Positions 12,297-21,660 are shown, counted from the stretch's first letter. The stretch: DNA of 64,000 bases from Oscillospiraceae bacterium MB08-C2-2 (GCA_035621215.1 CP141729.1:1448944-1512943); one strand, 5' to 3'. Notes: generated from the sequence alone by a model not told the origin. Numbers and translations: made by a program.

Positions 12297-13373
12297 ATGC
12301 GTTACATCTCAGCTAAAAATCTTAAAGTCGGTATGATTGTGGCCAGCCCTCTTTATGGTAAGAATTTTCACTACCTGATCAGTGAAAACACCTCTTTAAC
12401 CGAAGAGCGCATCACGCGCATTCAAAGTATGGGCTATCCCGGAGTATACATACAGGATTCTATCTCCAGAGAGGTGGAGGTTCAGGAGCTGATTCCGCAG
12501 GAACGGCGCATGGCTATGGTGCAATCCGCCAAGCAAATTCTCTTGCAGGCGGAAGGCGGCCATTTTTTAAATGTAAAAAACCGCCTGACCGACGCTCAGC
12601 AAGCCACTTTGGTTTCGCCTGTAATCGATGCAGTCATTAAACACCGTGATGGCATTTCAGACTGGATTGACTTAAAGCCTCACGAGGATTACCCCTATTA
12701 TCATGCGGTCAACACCACGTTGCTTTCGGCGCTGATCGGCATTGATCTGGGCCTTTCGGGCCCACAGCTTTTTGAACTTTGTCTAGCGGCTCTGCTCCAC
12801 GATGTGGGGAATATGTTTATACCCAAAAACATTCTATCAAAGCCGGACCGGCTGACAGCAGCAGAATATGCTATTGTAAAAGAGCATGCAGAAAAAGGCT
12901 TTCAGTTCTTGCAGGATCAGATGGGCCTGCCCATTGCCTCCTGTATGGGTGCACTGCATCACCATGAATGCTATGACGGCAGCGGCTACCCTTACGGATT
13001 GAGTAAGGAGCGCATCTCCATTTATGGCAAAATCATTGCGGTTACCGATAATTACGATGCCATGGTCTCCCAACGCCCCCATCGGGCTCCACTATTCCCC
13101 TCGCAGGCGTTGGCTGTGATTGATGAAGGCAGCGGTAAGCTCTATGACCCTGGGGTGGTGGAAAGCCTTCACCGCAAAATCGCTCTGTACCCTGCAGGCA
13201 CCTGCCTGCAGCTCAGCACCGGCATGCAGGGTATTGTTTATTCCAACAACCCTGAACATCCCGATAAACCCAAGGTGAAACTTCTCAATTCTTCTCCGGC
13301 TGCACCGGTTTTTCTGGATTTTGCCAAAGACCCTGTGCAAAACATTAAAATAACACGAATCATTCCTTTATAG
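12297..13373 (+). CDS. HD-GYP domain protein (probable cyclic-di-GMP phosphodiesterase)
   Basis: About 358 residues. An N-terminal DUF3391-like segment (RYISAKNLKVGMIVASPLYG) precedes an HD-GYP domain with HDVGN near residue 167, the HHHE cluster near 221, DGSGYP just after, and VTDNYDAM. These are the metal ligands and the GYP signature of c-di-GMP hydrolases. No sensor or membrane segment is obvious. The ATG at 12297 is used; upstream purines are weak. The probable terminator is at 14122, on the far side of an inserted IS200-like element. With the flagellin at 40 kb, a role in motility or attachment control is possible but inferred. Confidence 0.85.
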   Translation: MRYISAKNLKVGMIVASPLYGKNFHYLISENTSLTEERITRIQSMGYPGVYIQDSISREVEVQELIPQERRMAMVQSAKQILLQAEGGHFLNVKNRLTDAQQATLVSPVIDAVIKHRDGISDWIDLKPHEDYPYYHAVNTTLLSALIGIDLGLSGPQLFELCLAALLHDVGNMFIPKNILSKPDRLTAAEYAIVKEHAEKGFQFLQDQMGLPIASCMGALHHHECYDGSGYPYGLSKERISIYGKIIAVTDNYDAMVSQRPHRAPLFPSQALAVIDEGSGKLYDPGVVESLHRKIALYPAGTCLQLSTGMQGIVYSNNPEHPDKPKVKLLNSSPAAPVFLDFAKDPVQNIKITRIIPL

Positions 13374-13374
13374 T

Positions 13375-14105
13375 TGAGTCAAAACCTCCGGCTAAGCCGG
13401 AGGCTTGAATAAGCCCTAGAAGGGCACAATACAGACAGTACCCCTAAAGGGGTCCCGAAAGATCTGCCATCCGCATTGCTTTCTCGGGCAACCCCTAAAG
13501 GGGTACGTTTTTATGCCTTGGTGTTCTTGCTACCCGTAAACGGGTCAGTGTACTCCTTGAGACTCATCTGATCGGATAGCTCATCTTCCTCCAATTGCTT
13601 TTTGATATACTCCTGTATCTGCTTTTTATTCCGCCCTACTGTATCCACATAATACCCTCTTGCCCAGAAATGCCTATTTCCATATTTGTACTTCAAATTT
13701 GCATGACGGTCGAATATCATTAAGCTGCTCTTCCCTTTTAGATACCCCATTATCTGCGATACACTAAACTTTGGTGGTATACTGATTAGCATATGGATGT
13801 GATCTGGGCATGCGTTCGCTTCTATAATTTCTACCCCTTTTTGATCACACAATTTCCTTAGGATAAACCCTATGTCTGCTTTAATTTCCCGATATATTAC
13901 TTGTCTCCTGTATTTTGGTGCAAATACTACGTGGTATTGACATCTCCACTTGGTATGTTCTAAACTGTTTATGTCTTTCATTTAAAGACCTCCTCGATTT
14001 TTTAGTTAGGTTGGCAGACCTTAACTTTTAATATATCGGGGAGCTTTTTTCTTGTCCATACCTATAAGGTCTTTCTCCACCGGCAAAGCCGGTGGTTCTT
14101 AAGCA
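13375..14105 (-). mobile_element. IS200/IS605-family element (tnpA only)
   Basis: About 0.73 kb containing a single Y1 transposase. Subterminal hairpins bound it: CCACCGGC/GCCGGTGG at 14077-14095 (left end) and CCTCCGGC/GCCGGAGG at 13385-13403 (right end). Extra internal palindromes ACCCCTAAAGGGGT occur at 13440-13453 and 13491-13504. No tnpB. As usual for the family there are no inverted terminal repeats or target duplications, so the exact ends are estimated. Confidence 0.8.
13511..13981 (-). CDS. tnpA: IS200/IS605-family transposase TnpA
   Basis: 156-residue HUH/Y1 single-strand transposase. The HUH motif is DHIHML (about residue 61) and the catalytic tyrosine lies in ARGYYVDTVGRN. Length and the QYHVVFAPKYRR start are typical. 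GAGGAGG lies about nine bases before the ATG. Reads as intact. Confidence 0.95.
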   Translation of the reverse strand: MKDINSLEHTKWRCQYHVVFAPKYRRQVIYREIKADIGFILRKLCDQKGVEIIEANACPDHIHMLISIPPKFSVSQIMGYLKGKSSLMIFDRHANLKYKYGNRHFWARGYYVDTVGRNKKQIQEYIKKQLEEDELSDQMSLKEYTDPFTGSKNTKA

Positions 14106-14121
14106 ATAGAAATAAAAACAG

Positions 14122-14157
14122 ACCGCAGGAGGCAAAAAGCTTCCTGCGGTTATTTTA
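14122..14157 (+). terminator. Probable HD-GYP gene terminator displaced by the IS element
   Basis: ACCGCAGGA pairs with TCCTGCGGT, followed by TATTTTA. It is plus-oriented and directly follows the IS200-like element, 750 bases after the HD-GYP stop. The rest of the gap to 14518 holds no supported gene. Confidence 0.5.
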
Positions 14158-14410
14158 TGGGACATATGATTGCCCTTGAGGCTATTCTACGGGCCGGTAC
14201 CTGCCACCCTACAGGCTAACATCCCTTTTCTTCCCCACTAATTTAAAAATACACAGCATCCCAATGCCAAACACCACTCTAGAAGAATTCGTGCGGAACA
14301 GTAATCACTTTCTGCCCTCCAACATTTTGAGAGCTGTGGTGAAGTGTGCAAACGGTCATATACTGCAGCAGTATAGTCTATGTGAAGATGAAGAGTTTTG
14401 TCGATAAGCC

Positions 14411-14443
14411 GGACACAGCAAGAGCTGCCCCTTTGGAAAGGGA
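14411..14443. repeat. Inverted repeat downstream of aspS
   Basis: GAGCTG.CCC and GGG.CAGCTC arms around a short loop, 80 bases past the aspS stop. Possible terminator, but with only a weak T-tract. Confidence 0.4.
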
Positions 14444-14518
14444 CAGCTCCAAATATGCCACTCTGAGAGAAAAGGATGAGTTCTTTTAACCAGTTGGGTG
14501 GTTCTGCAATAATTTCGC

Positions 14519-16303
14519 TTAGTCTTCTTCCGGCAGTTTCAGGGCAACGTGCAGCTCGTCCAGATTCTTGCTTTCCACTGGTGCAGGGCAGCCGGTCATC
14601 AGTTCACTGGAATTTTGCACTTTGGGGAAGGCCATAACATCACGGATAGAAGATTTACCCAGCAGCAGCATAACCAGCCGGTCAAGGCCGAAGGCCATTC
14701 CGCCGTGAGGCGGCACACCATACTGGAAGGCCTCTAGAAGGAACCCGAAGCGCTCCTTTGCCACCTGCTCCGAAAGGCCAAGGGCTGCAAACATCCGGCT
14801 TTGCAGCTCGGGGTTGTTGATTCGAATTGAACCGCCGCCAACCTCACAGCCATTGAGCACCATATCATAGGCTCTGGCCCGCACATTGCCGGGATCGCTT
14901 TCCAGTTTATCCAAATCCTCCAGCTTAGGGGAAGTAAAGGGATGATGTTTGGCCGCATAGCGGTTTTCCTCCGGATCGTACTCAAAGAGAGGGAAATCCA
15001 CCACCCACAAAAGATCGAAGCTGTTTTCAGGAATCAGACCCAACTTATCCGCCAGATGGCAGCGCAGAGCGCCAATGCTGTTTTGCACCACCTCAGTGTT
15101 TTTATCCGCCACCACCAACAGAACATCTCCGGGCTGGCAGTCGGTGCGCTGATGAATAGCCTGTACCTCTTCCGGGGTCAGAAACTTTTCAAAGGAAGAA
15201 CTGGGTTCTTCGGTCATACGGGTAAAGGCAAGGCCACCGGCCCCGTAGGTTCTGACCACCTCGGTCAGCTTATCCACTTCCTTACGGGTCAGGGTATCGG
15301 CAGCACCCTTCACATTAATGGCACGCACACTGCCGCCTGCGGCAATCACCCCAGCAAACACCTTGAATTCACAGCTTGTGAGCAGATCGGTCAGGTTGAT
15401 CAGCTCCAGCCCAAAGCGGGTATCCGGCTTATCGGAGCCGTAGCGATCCATCGCTTCACTGTAAGGCAGGCGCTTAAAGGGCAGGGTGATATCCATATTT
15501 AGAACCTTCTTGAAAACCTGCGCCATAAAGCCTTCGTTGACCGACATGACATCCTCTTCATCCACAAAGGACATTTCCAGATCGATCTGGGTAAACTCCG
15601 GCTGGCGATCCGCCCGGAGATCCTCATCCCGGAAGCAACGGGCCACCTGCATATATCGATCATAGCCCGCCACCATCAGCAATTGCTTATAAAGCTGGGG
15701 AGACTGCGGCAGCGCAAAGAATTTGCCGGGCTGCACCCGGGAGGGAACCAGATAATCACGTGCACCTTCGGGGGTGGATTTGATCATGATGGGAGTTTCA
15801 ATTTCCAGAAAATCATTCTGATCGTAGTAATCCCGGGCTTCTTTCACAATCTTATGCCGTAGGATCAGGGAATTCTGCATCTCACTGCGGCGCAAATCCA
15901 AATAGCGGTAACGCAGGCGCAGTTCTTCCTTTACATTGGTCTCATCGGTGATTTCGAAAGGAGGGGTCTCCGCCTTGGAAAGAATGCGCAAATCCTCCAC
16001 AAACAGCTCGATAGCACCGGTAGGGAGCTCCGGGTTTTTGGAGGAACGCTCCCGAATTACACCTTTTGCCATGAGCACATATTCACTGCGCACACTGGCT
16101 GCCTTTTTCCGCAGGATTTCGGGGGTGCCATCATCAAAAATCAGCTGTAAAATGCCGCTTCGATCCCGGAGATCGATAAAGACAAGGCTGCCTTTATCCC
16201 GAATTTTCTGCACAAAGCCCGCCGCTACGACGGTTTTACCCACATCGCTTTCTCTCAGCCGCCCGCAATAATGGGTACGTTTCAATCCCTGCATAGTATC
16301 CAT
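14519..16303 (-). CDS. aspS: Aspartyl-tRNA synthetase
   Basis: Charges tRNA-Asp (possibly also tRNA-Asn). 594 residues, the bacterial class II length, with the N-terminal OB anticodon-binding domain (GFVQKIRDKGSLVFIDLRDR), motif 2 region ARCFRDEDLRADRQPEFTQ, a GAD insertion domain and motif 3 GLDRLVMLLLG near the C-terminus. Its start lies five bases after the hisS stop, so the two form an operon. GGGAG is ten bases upstream of the ATG. If gatCAB is present elsewhere the enzyme may be non-discriminating; this cannot be judged here. Confidence 0.97.
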   Translation of the reverse strand: MDTMQGLKRTHYCGRLRESDVGKTVVAAGFVQKIRDKGSLVFIDLRDRSGILQLIFDDGTPEILRKKAASVRSEYVLMAKGVIRERSSKNPELPTGAIELFVEDLRILSKAETPPFEITDETNVKEELRLRYRYLDLRRSEMQNSLILRHKIVKEARDYYDQNDFLEIETPIMIKSTPEGARDYLVPSRVQPGKFFALPQSPQLYKQLLMVAGYDRYMQVARCFRDEDLRADRQPEFTQIDLEMSFVDEEDVMSVNEGFMAQVFKKVLNMDITLPFKRLPYSEAMDRYGSDKPDTRFGLELINLTDLLTSCEFKVFAGVIAAGGSVRAINVKGAADTLTRKEVDKLTEVVRTYGAGGLAFTRMTEEPSSSFEKFLTPEEVQAIHQRTDCQPGDVLLVVADKNTEVVQNSIGALRCHLADKLGLIPENSFDLLWVVDFPLFEYDPEENRYAAKHHPFTSPKLEDLDKLESDPGNVRARAYDMVLNGCEVGGGSIRINNPELQSRMFAALGLSEQVAKERFGFLLEAFQYGVPPHGGMAFGLDRLVMLLLGKSSIRDVMAFPKVQNSSELMTGCPAPVESKNLDELHVALKLPEED

Positions 16304-16308
16304 ATACT

Positions 16309-17595
16309 TTATTCTCCCTTTTCTCCGCTTAAATTGGATGCGATTCTTTCCACAATTCCTTCCACTGTCAAAGCAGTGGCACTGCTTTCCCCGGTGGACA
16401 TTTCCTTAATCTGTGCCGAACCCTCCGTCAGCTCATTATCCCCCAAAATGCAGGAAAAACGTGCGCCCAGCTTATCGGCGTATTTCATCTGCGCCTTAAC
16501 GCTCCGGCCCATAATATCGCACTGAACCGGCAAGCCGGCCCGCCGAAGCTGCGCCGTCAGCTCCAAAGCAAAGCGCTCCGCTTTTTCACCGATGCTCCCA
16601 ATATACAGAAGGGGCGCCTTAGGCCCGGGCAAAGGAACGCCCGCTGCCTCCATTACCATAATAATACGCTCAAGCCCCATTCCAAAGCCAAGAGCCGGGG
16701 TGGCCGGCCCACCCATTTCGGATACAAGACCATCGTAGCGGCCGCCGCCGCAGACCGTTCCCTGTGCGCCGATGGTATCGGTGATAAACTCAAAAACAGT
16801 TTTTGTATAATAATCCAGACCCCGAACAATTTTAGGGTTGATGCTGTAAGGCAAGCCCATGCTTTCAAGGCGAACCTTCAGGCCATCAAAGTGATCACTG
16901 CATTCCTCGCATAGGTGATCGAGAATCAGCGGGGCATCCTTGGCAATCGCCTGACAGCCTTCTTCCTTGCAGTCCAGCAAGCGCAGAGGGTTGCGCTCCA
17001 AGCGATCCTTGCAGGTTTCGCAAAGCTGTTCCCGATAGGCACCGAAATATTCCCGCAGCTTTTGGTTATAGCCCGGGCGGCACTTGGGGCAGCCGATGGA
17101 ATTGATGTGGAGGGAAACTCCGCCAATGCCCAGCTCCTCCAAAACCTGCGCCGCCAGATGAATGACCTCTGCATCCGCCGAAGGGGAAGCCGCCCCGAAA
17201 TATTCGGCACCGAACTGGTGGAACTCCCGCAGTCGGCCAGCTTGCGGCCGCTCGTGGCGGAAACAGCTGACCAGATAGCAGAGCTTGAGGGGGAGGGCCC
17301 CGCCCAGCAGGCCGTTTTCCATGACAGCCCGCACCGTTCCGGCGGTTCCCTCGGGGCGCAGGGTAATGGATTCCTTGCCTTTATCAAAAGTATACATTTC
17401 CTTTTGCACCACATCGGTGGTTTCACCTACCGAACGAGTGAACAGCTCGGTTTTTTCAATGGTGGGAACCCGAATCTCCTCAATGCCAAAGCGGCGGGCT
17501 ACTTCCAGCGCCTTGCTTTCCACATACTGCCACTTGGCGGAATCCGGCGGGAATACATCCCGGGTGCCCCGGATCGACTGTATTTTCTGTGCCAT
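16309..17595 (-). CDS. hisS: Histidyl-tRNA synthetase
   Basis: Class II synthetase charging tRNA-His, 428 residues. Visible motifs: RGTRDVFPPDS start, motif 2 FRHERPQAGRLREFHQFGAE, histidine-specific RGLDYYTKTVFEF, and GGGRYDGLVSEMGG with GLERIIMVME. AAGGAAGGG precedes the ATG. First gene of the hisS-aspS pair. I looked for a T-box leader upstream and saw none; the upstream region is instead a repeat region. Confidence 0.97.
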   Translation of the reverse strand: MAQKIQSIRGTRDVFPPDSAKWQYVESKALEVARRFGIEEIRVPTIEKTELFTRSVGETTDVVQKEMYTFDKGKESITLRPEGTAGTVRAVMENGLLGGALPLKLCYLVSCFRHERPQAGRLREFHQFGAEYFGAASPSADAEVIHLAAQVLEELGIGGVSLHINSIGCPKCRPGYNQKLREYFGAYREQLCETCKDRLERNPLRLLDCKEEGCQAIAKDAPLILDHLCEECSDHFDGLKVRLESMGLPYSINPKIVRGLDYYTKTVFEFITDTIGAQGTVCGGGRYDGLVSEMGGPATPALGFGMGLERIIMVMEAAGVPLPGPKAPLLYIGSIGEKAERFALELTAQLRRAGLPVQCDIMGRSVKAQMKYADKLGARFSCILGDNELTEGSAQIKEMSTGESSATALTVEGIVERIASNLSGEKGE

Positions 17596-17715
17596 ATATA
17601 AAACCCTTCCTTTCAGGAAACTATCAATGCAATATTTACTCTCCGCTGGAAATCAGCAGGAGAACACAATGACATTTCTTTGACCGCTCTCTTTCTGAGA
17701 GGTAAAACGAATCAA

Positions 17716-17930
17716 GTGGTTTTTCTTTGCCTACTTTCTTTTTTTCAAAAAGAGAGTAGGGGTCCCCGCCGGAGGCCGGAGGCGATAAATGCGTGTGAAT
17801 ATGGTTTTTCTTTGCCTACTTTCTTTTTTTCAAAAAGAGAGTAGGGTTCCCAGCCGGAAGCCGGAGGCGATAAATGCGTGTGAATATGGTTTTTCTTTGC
17901 CTACTTTCTTTTTTTCAAAAAGAAAGTAGG
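17716..17930. repeat. 85-bp tandem direct repeats, each with an inverted repeat
   Basis: Two full and one partial copy at an exact 85-base period: the palindromic block CCTACTTTC...GAGTAGG starts at 17730, 17815 and 17900. Each block is a hairpin (CCTACTTTCTTTTT with AAAAAGAAAGTAGG, perfect in copy 3). Copies 1 and 2 share the intervening CCGGAGGCGATAAATGCGTG stretch with few mismatches. The array is upstream of hisS and ends in the palindrome at 17931. Confidence 0.85.
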
Positions 17931-17970
17931 CCCTCGTCCCAACGCCAAAAAGCGCATAAGGGACGAGGGC
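17931..17970. repeat. Inverted repeat closing the tandem array
   Basis: CCCTCGTCCC and GGGACGAGGG arms (10 bp) enclosing an inner CGCCAAAAAGCGC. The remaining 240 bases to mgsA hold no supported gene. Confidence 0.7.
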
Positions 17971-18209
17971 CGAAGGCTCCACGCGTTGCCACCCTTGTTG
18001 CTCTGCCCTCAAAGGCAAAACCACTTAAGCCCTTTAACGCAGGAAGTACGGATGCTATGCATCGGCTAGGCGGATGTCTTTCCCTGAACCGGCGGGCTAC
18101 GGATTTTCAGCTTGCCTCCGCTCTCTGTAAGCCTTGGTCAGGTACTCTTTCTGCCTTTATGCGCCTTTACTAAATGTATAATCAAATTAAAATACAACAG
18201 CACTTTGCT

Positions 18210-18626
18210 TTAATAAGCGCCGCTGCTGCCTGTATTCACAATATCACGCCAATCAAGGTCACCACGCTCAAGAGCATGGATCAAAGCCTCACCGGTTGCA
18301 ATGTTGGTAGCTACCGGAATATTGCGCACATCACAAATATGCAGCAAATTGTTGGAATCCGGTTCGGCTCCATTGCGGGTAATGGGATCCCGGAAAAACA
18401 GGAGCAGATCAATTTCATTGCAGGCAATGCGGGAAGCAATCTGCTGTGCTCCGCCTTGATGCCCGCTGAGAAACTTCACAATCTCCAGCCCAGTGGCCTC
18501 GGATACCAGCTTGCCGGTGGTTCCGGTGGCGCAAAGATTATGCCGGCTCAGAATTCCGCAATAAGCGATGCAGAACTGAACCATCAGCTCCTTTTTGGCA
18601 TCGTGTGCGATCAACGCCACATTCAT
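18210..18626 (-). CDS. mgsA: Methylglyoxal synthase
   Basis: Converts dihydroxyacetone phosphate to methylglyoxal and phosphate, bypassing lower glycolysis when phosphate is short. 138 residues, within the family range. The nucleotide/phosphate-binding ATGTTGKLVSEATG, the conserved SGHQGGAQQIASRI with LLLFFRDP, and the C-terminal PVATNIATGEALI are all present. AAGGAG is eight bases before the ATG. It closes the mre-PBP2-MinD-like cluster, a conserved position in Clostridia. Confidence 0.96.
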   Translation of the reverse strand: MNVALIAHDAKKELMVQFCIAYCGILSRHNLCATGTTGKLVSEATGLEIVKFLSGHQGGAQQIASRIACNEIDLLLFFRDPITRNGAEPDSNNLLHICDVRNIPVATNIATGEALIHALERGDLDWRDIVNTGSSGAY

Positions 18627-18712
18627 AGTAAAATCTCCTTCACATGGGGGGAAGGCTTCCCCACTTCTTTATAGCCCAACAAAGGGGCTGCTTACCGTAA
18701 CGTATAAAGGAA

Positions 18713-19432
18713 TCAGCCAATTATGAGAGAAACCTGCTCCCCCATCAGCCGACCTGCCATTGCACCGAAAATCTGGCCTGCCATGCTCTGCTGGTTCAGC
18801 GGCCTGCCCCCAAGGGAGCTTTGGCGTATATCACGGCTGTAAGGGAGAACCCCCATAAGCCGCAGCCCCGCCATATCGATGACATCGTCCAGATCGTGTA
18901 TGTTGTTGGCCGGAACAAAATTCACAGGCACCTTATTGATAATGAGCCTTGCATTTTCAAAAGCGGCTTGACTGAGAAGCTGGGTCATGCGTCCAACCGC
19001 TCTGGCTCCCATCAGCTCCGGGGAGGTTACAGCCAGCACCTGATCCGCTTTCTCTAAAAGCTGGGGAAAAGTGGCCCAACTTATACCGCAATCAATAAAA
19101 GTATCATCGAACTGCCCTGCCAGCTGATCCACCACAGCTTTTATCTGCTCATAAGAAGCCGGCCGAAAATGGGTCGCTCCGGGGAGCAGAAACAGCCCCG
19201 GCTGAAAGGTGCTTTCCACAACCGCCTGCTGCGGTTCACATCGCCCTTCCAAAATATCACCAAGATCAAAAACGCCATCTTCCATGGTGCCAGTGATAAT
19301 ATCCAAGGATTTCGGCCCCAGCTCCAATAGAAGGATTCGCCGATTCATGCAAGCCAAAGCGGCTCCCAAATAGGCTGTCACACAGGAGGTGCCTGTTCCG
19401 CCTTTACCCGATGTCACACATACGATGCTCAC
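18713..19432 (-). CDS. MinD/ParA-like P-loop protein with altered Walker A
   Basis: 239 residues of MinD/ParA fold: deviant Walker A region SGKGGTGTS at residues 8-16, Walker B DDTFIDCG, and the downstream INKVPVNFVPANNI. The family consensus is GKGGVGKT; here the second, P-loop lysine is threonine, while the first signature lysine is kept. The C-terminus (LMGEQVSLIIG) lacks an obvious amphipathic membrane-targeting helix. GTG start at 19432 preceded by GGGGG. It follows the PBP2 gene where minD usually lies, but no minC or minE is present. It may be a non-hydrolysing MinD relic or a regulator of envelope assembly. Confidence 0.8.
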   Translation of the reverse strand: MSIVCVTSGKGGTGTSCVTAYLGAALACMNRRILLLELGPKSLDIITGTMEDGVFDLGDILEGRCEPQQAVVESTFQPGLFLLPGATHFRPASYEQIKAVVDQLAGQFDDTFIDCGISWATFPQLLEKADQVLAVTSPELMGARAVGRMTQLLSQAAFENARLIINKVPVNFVPANNIHDLDDVIDMAGLRLMGVLPYSRDIRQSSLGGRPLNQQSMAGQIFGAMAGRLMGEQVSLIIG

Positions 19433-19555
19433 AGTATCCCCCTATTCATGAATATTACCATATTATCACAATCATAAGCAAAATAACAGACCCTTTTTCA
19501 GAATAAAGAGAATTTTTAACCAAACTTCACCTGAAAAACACAATTATCCTGCCAA

Positions 19556-21646
19556 TTAAGCCGCCGGGCTCTGCTCCGATTCACTGGAAGCAGCATTTTG
19601 AGATTCCGGTTTGGAAGAAGCGCTTTCCTCAGGGAGAGAGCTTTCCCCCGACAAAGGAATATCCACCACCTTATCATAGCCAAAATAAGCATCAAAAAGC
19701 TCTTTGGCAACCGGTGCACCGGTATAACCGTGCCAGCCCTTTTCAATAATCACCGCTATAGCCACCTGGGGGTCCTCAGCGGGAGCAAAGGCGATAAACA
19801 CCGAGTTGGGGTAATCGGGAGTCTGAGGGGTACCGGTCTTAGAGGCCACATCCACCGGGTAATTGCCGAAATGCCGGATCGCGGTACCACTGCGGGAGGC
19901 CGTGACCATACCGGCGATCACAGTCTCAAAAGCTTCGTCAGGGGCATCCACCCGATCGGCCACAACCGGATCAAAAGCTTCCACCACTGTATCCATAGAA
20001 TAATCCCGTATTTCCTTAACGATGCTCACCTGCATCCGCTGGCCCCGATTGCCGAGGGTGGCGGCATAATTAGCAAGCTGCAAGGTGGAATACTGATTCA
20101 AAAGCTGGCCGATTGCCGACTGGATAACGTCACCGGGATACCAAACCTCGCCCATCTGCGCCTTTTTTACCTCAGGATCAGAGCGCTGCCCGATATATTC
20201 AGGAATCTGAATGCCGGTGGACTCTCCCAAGCCCAGTTGTGCTGCAAAATCATTGATGGTGGTGATGCCGGTACGGCGCCCTACATCATAAAAGAAAATG
20301 TTGCAGGAAACACTCAAGGCCCGGTTCACATCAATCAGGCCGTGATACCCAAGGCAAGTGGCCGGATAATCGGGATAAAAGGTATACACCCGGGTGCAGT
20401 TGACAGTGGAGTGGGCATCAATCACCCCACTGCTCAGACCAGCCAAAGCCACAACCGGCTTAAAGGTAGAACCGGGGGCGTATTTTCCGTTGAGAGCCCG
20501 ATTAAGGAGAGGGGCCCCCACGGTATCCTGAATCAAAGTGCTGTAATCCTGCCGGTAGGTGGAAAGATCATAGGAAGGATAGGTTACCATTGCCAGCACC
20601 TCGCCGGTTTTGGCATTCAGCATCACCGCCGAACCGGCGTTGGCCTCCTTGCCTTCTCCCTCGGGTGCTGTATCCTGCAAGTATTTAATCTGCCGAGCCA
20701 AGGCTTCCTGCCCGATTCTTTGCAGCTCCATATCCAAAGTTAAAGAAACCGTGTTGCCCGGTGTGGGGGCAATGGTTTCGGCGGCTTCAATGACCTCGCC
20801 GCTGAGACTGATGTATATTTCCCGCTTGCCGTTTTTGCCCCGAAGCTGGGATTCAAACTCCCGCTCAATCCCATTTTTACCGATGATATCATCCATAAGG
20901 TAACCGTTCTTTTTCAGCTCGGGATACTCTTCTGCATATATCGCACCGATGGTGCCGATGATGTGGGGCGCAATGGTTCCGTTGGGGTATTGGCGAATGG
21001 CGTTTTCCACCACATCCACTCCCGCCAGATCACGGCCTCGTTCCTTAATGGGAATAACCGAGGACATTTGAATGTCGCTGGCAAAGGTATAGGGTACATT
21101 CACCGCAAAGCCCCGGCGTTCCATCTCATACCGTACACTGGCAATGCGCCGGGCATCCTGTGGGGAGTACTTCTCCAGCTCATACCGCTCGGTCAGCCAG
21201 AAGATAACATCCTCCACCGTGGCATAGGGCTGGGCACCCAAAAAGGCCTTTAGCTTTTCCACATCTCCCTCATACCCGTCTTTAAAGGTATAAGGTGCCG
21301 TTTCGGTAATGGGCAGCAGATCGTTCCAATCTTCTCCCAGTTCTTCCAGCAAATTGATCAGCTTAAGAATAATCTCATTCTGCCGATCGGATGGAAAAAA
21401 CGCCTTATCCACAATCACATCAAAGCCCATGCGGTTCACCGCCAGCGGCTGCCCGTTGCGGTCAACAATCTCGCCCCGCACTGCCTTAACCGTTTGGGTG
21501 CTGACATATCCGCCTTCCACCATCTTTTTGTACATCGCGCTGTCGACAATCTGTATGTTGACCAACCGTGCAACAAAAACCACCATCACAGCCACAATCA
21601 AAGCGGCCAGAATCCAGCGGCGCAGACGAATGGTGCTAAATTTCAT
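19556..21646 (-). CDS. mrdA: Penicillin-binding protein 2 (elongasome transpeptidase)
   Basis: Class B PBP for lateral-wall peptidoglycan cross-linking with MreBCD and RodA. 696 residues: N-terminal membrane helix (about 11-28), PBP dimer domain, and a transpeptidase domain with SxxK motif STFK near residue 393, SxN motif SCN near 447 and KTG near 602. The tail is a low-complexity Ser/Ala/Glu region (SSLPEESASSKPESQNAASS). It starts 14 bases after the mreD stop, in the same operon. Confidence 0.94.
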   Translation of the reverse strand: MKFSTIRLRRWILAALIVAVMVVFVARLVNIQIVDSAMYKKMVEGGYVSTQTVKAVRGEIVDRNGQPLAVNRMGFDVIVDKAFFPSDRQNEIILKLINLLEELGEDWNDLLPITETAPYTFKDGYEGDVEKLKAFLGAQPYATVEDVIFWLTERYELEKYSPQDARRIASVRYEMERRGFAVNVPYTFASDIQMSSVIPIKERGRDLAGVDVVENAIRQYPNGTIAPHIIGTIGAIYAEEYPELKKNGYLMDDIIGKNGIEREFESQLRGKNGKREIYISLSGEVIEAAETIAPTPGNTVSLTLDMELQRIGQEALARQIKYLQDTAPEGEGKEANAGSAVMLNAKTGEVLAMVTYPSYDLSTYRQDYSTLIQDTVGAPLLNRALNGKYAPGSTFKPVVALAGLSSGVIDAHSTVNCTRVYTFYPDYPATCLGYHGLIDVNRALSVSCNIFFYDVGRRTGITTINDFAAQLGLGESTGIQIPEYIGQRSDPEVKKAQMGEVWYPGDVIQSAIGQLLNQYSTLQLANYAATLGNRGQRMQVSIVKEIRDYSMDTVVEAFDPVVADRVDAPDEAFETVIAGMVTASRSGTAIRHFGNYPVDVASKTGTPQTPDYPNSVFIAFAPAEDPQVAIAVIIEKGWHGYTGAPVAKELFDAYFGYDKVVDIPLSGESSLPEESASSKPESQNAASSESEQSPAA

Positions 21647-21660
21647 GAGCCTCTCCTTTT

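Noticed and set aside
14264-14407. 47-codon plus-strand ORF after the IS200-like element
   Set aside because: No ribosome-binding site, no recognised motif; chance frame is likely.
17596-17720. T-box riboswitch ahead of hisS
   Set aside because: No T-box sequence, specifier hairpin or antiterminator could be found.
17716-17930. CRISPR array
   Set aside because: The repeats are long, contiguous 85-bp tandem units without variable spacers and without cas genes nearby.
19598-20743. 381-codon plus-strand frame opposite the PBP2 gene
   Set aside because: Antisense shadow; the opposite strand has all transpeptidase motifs.
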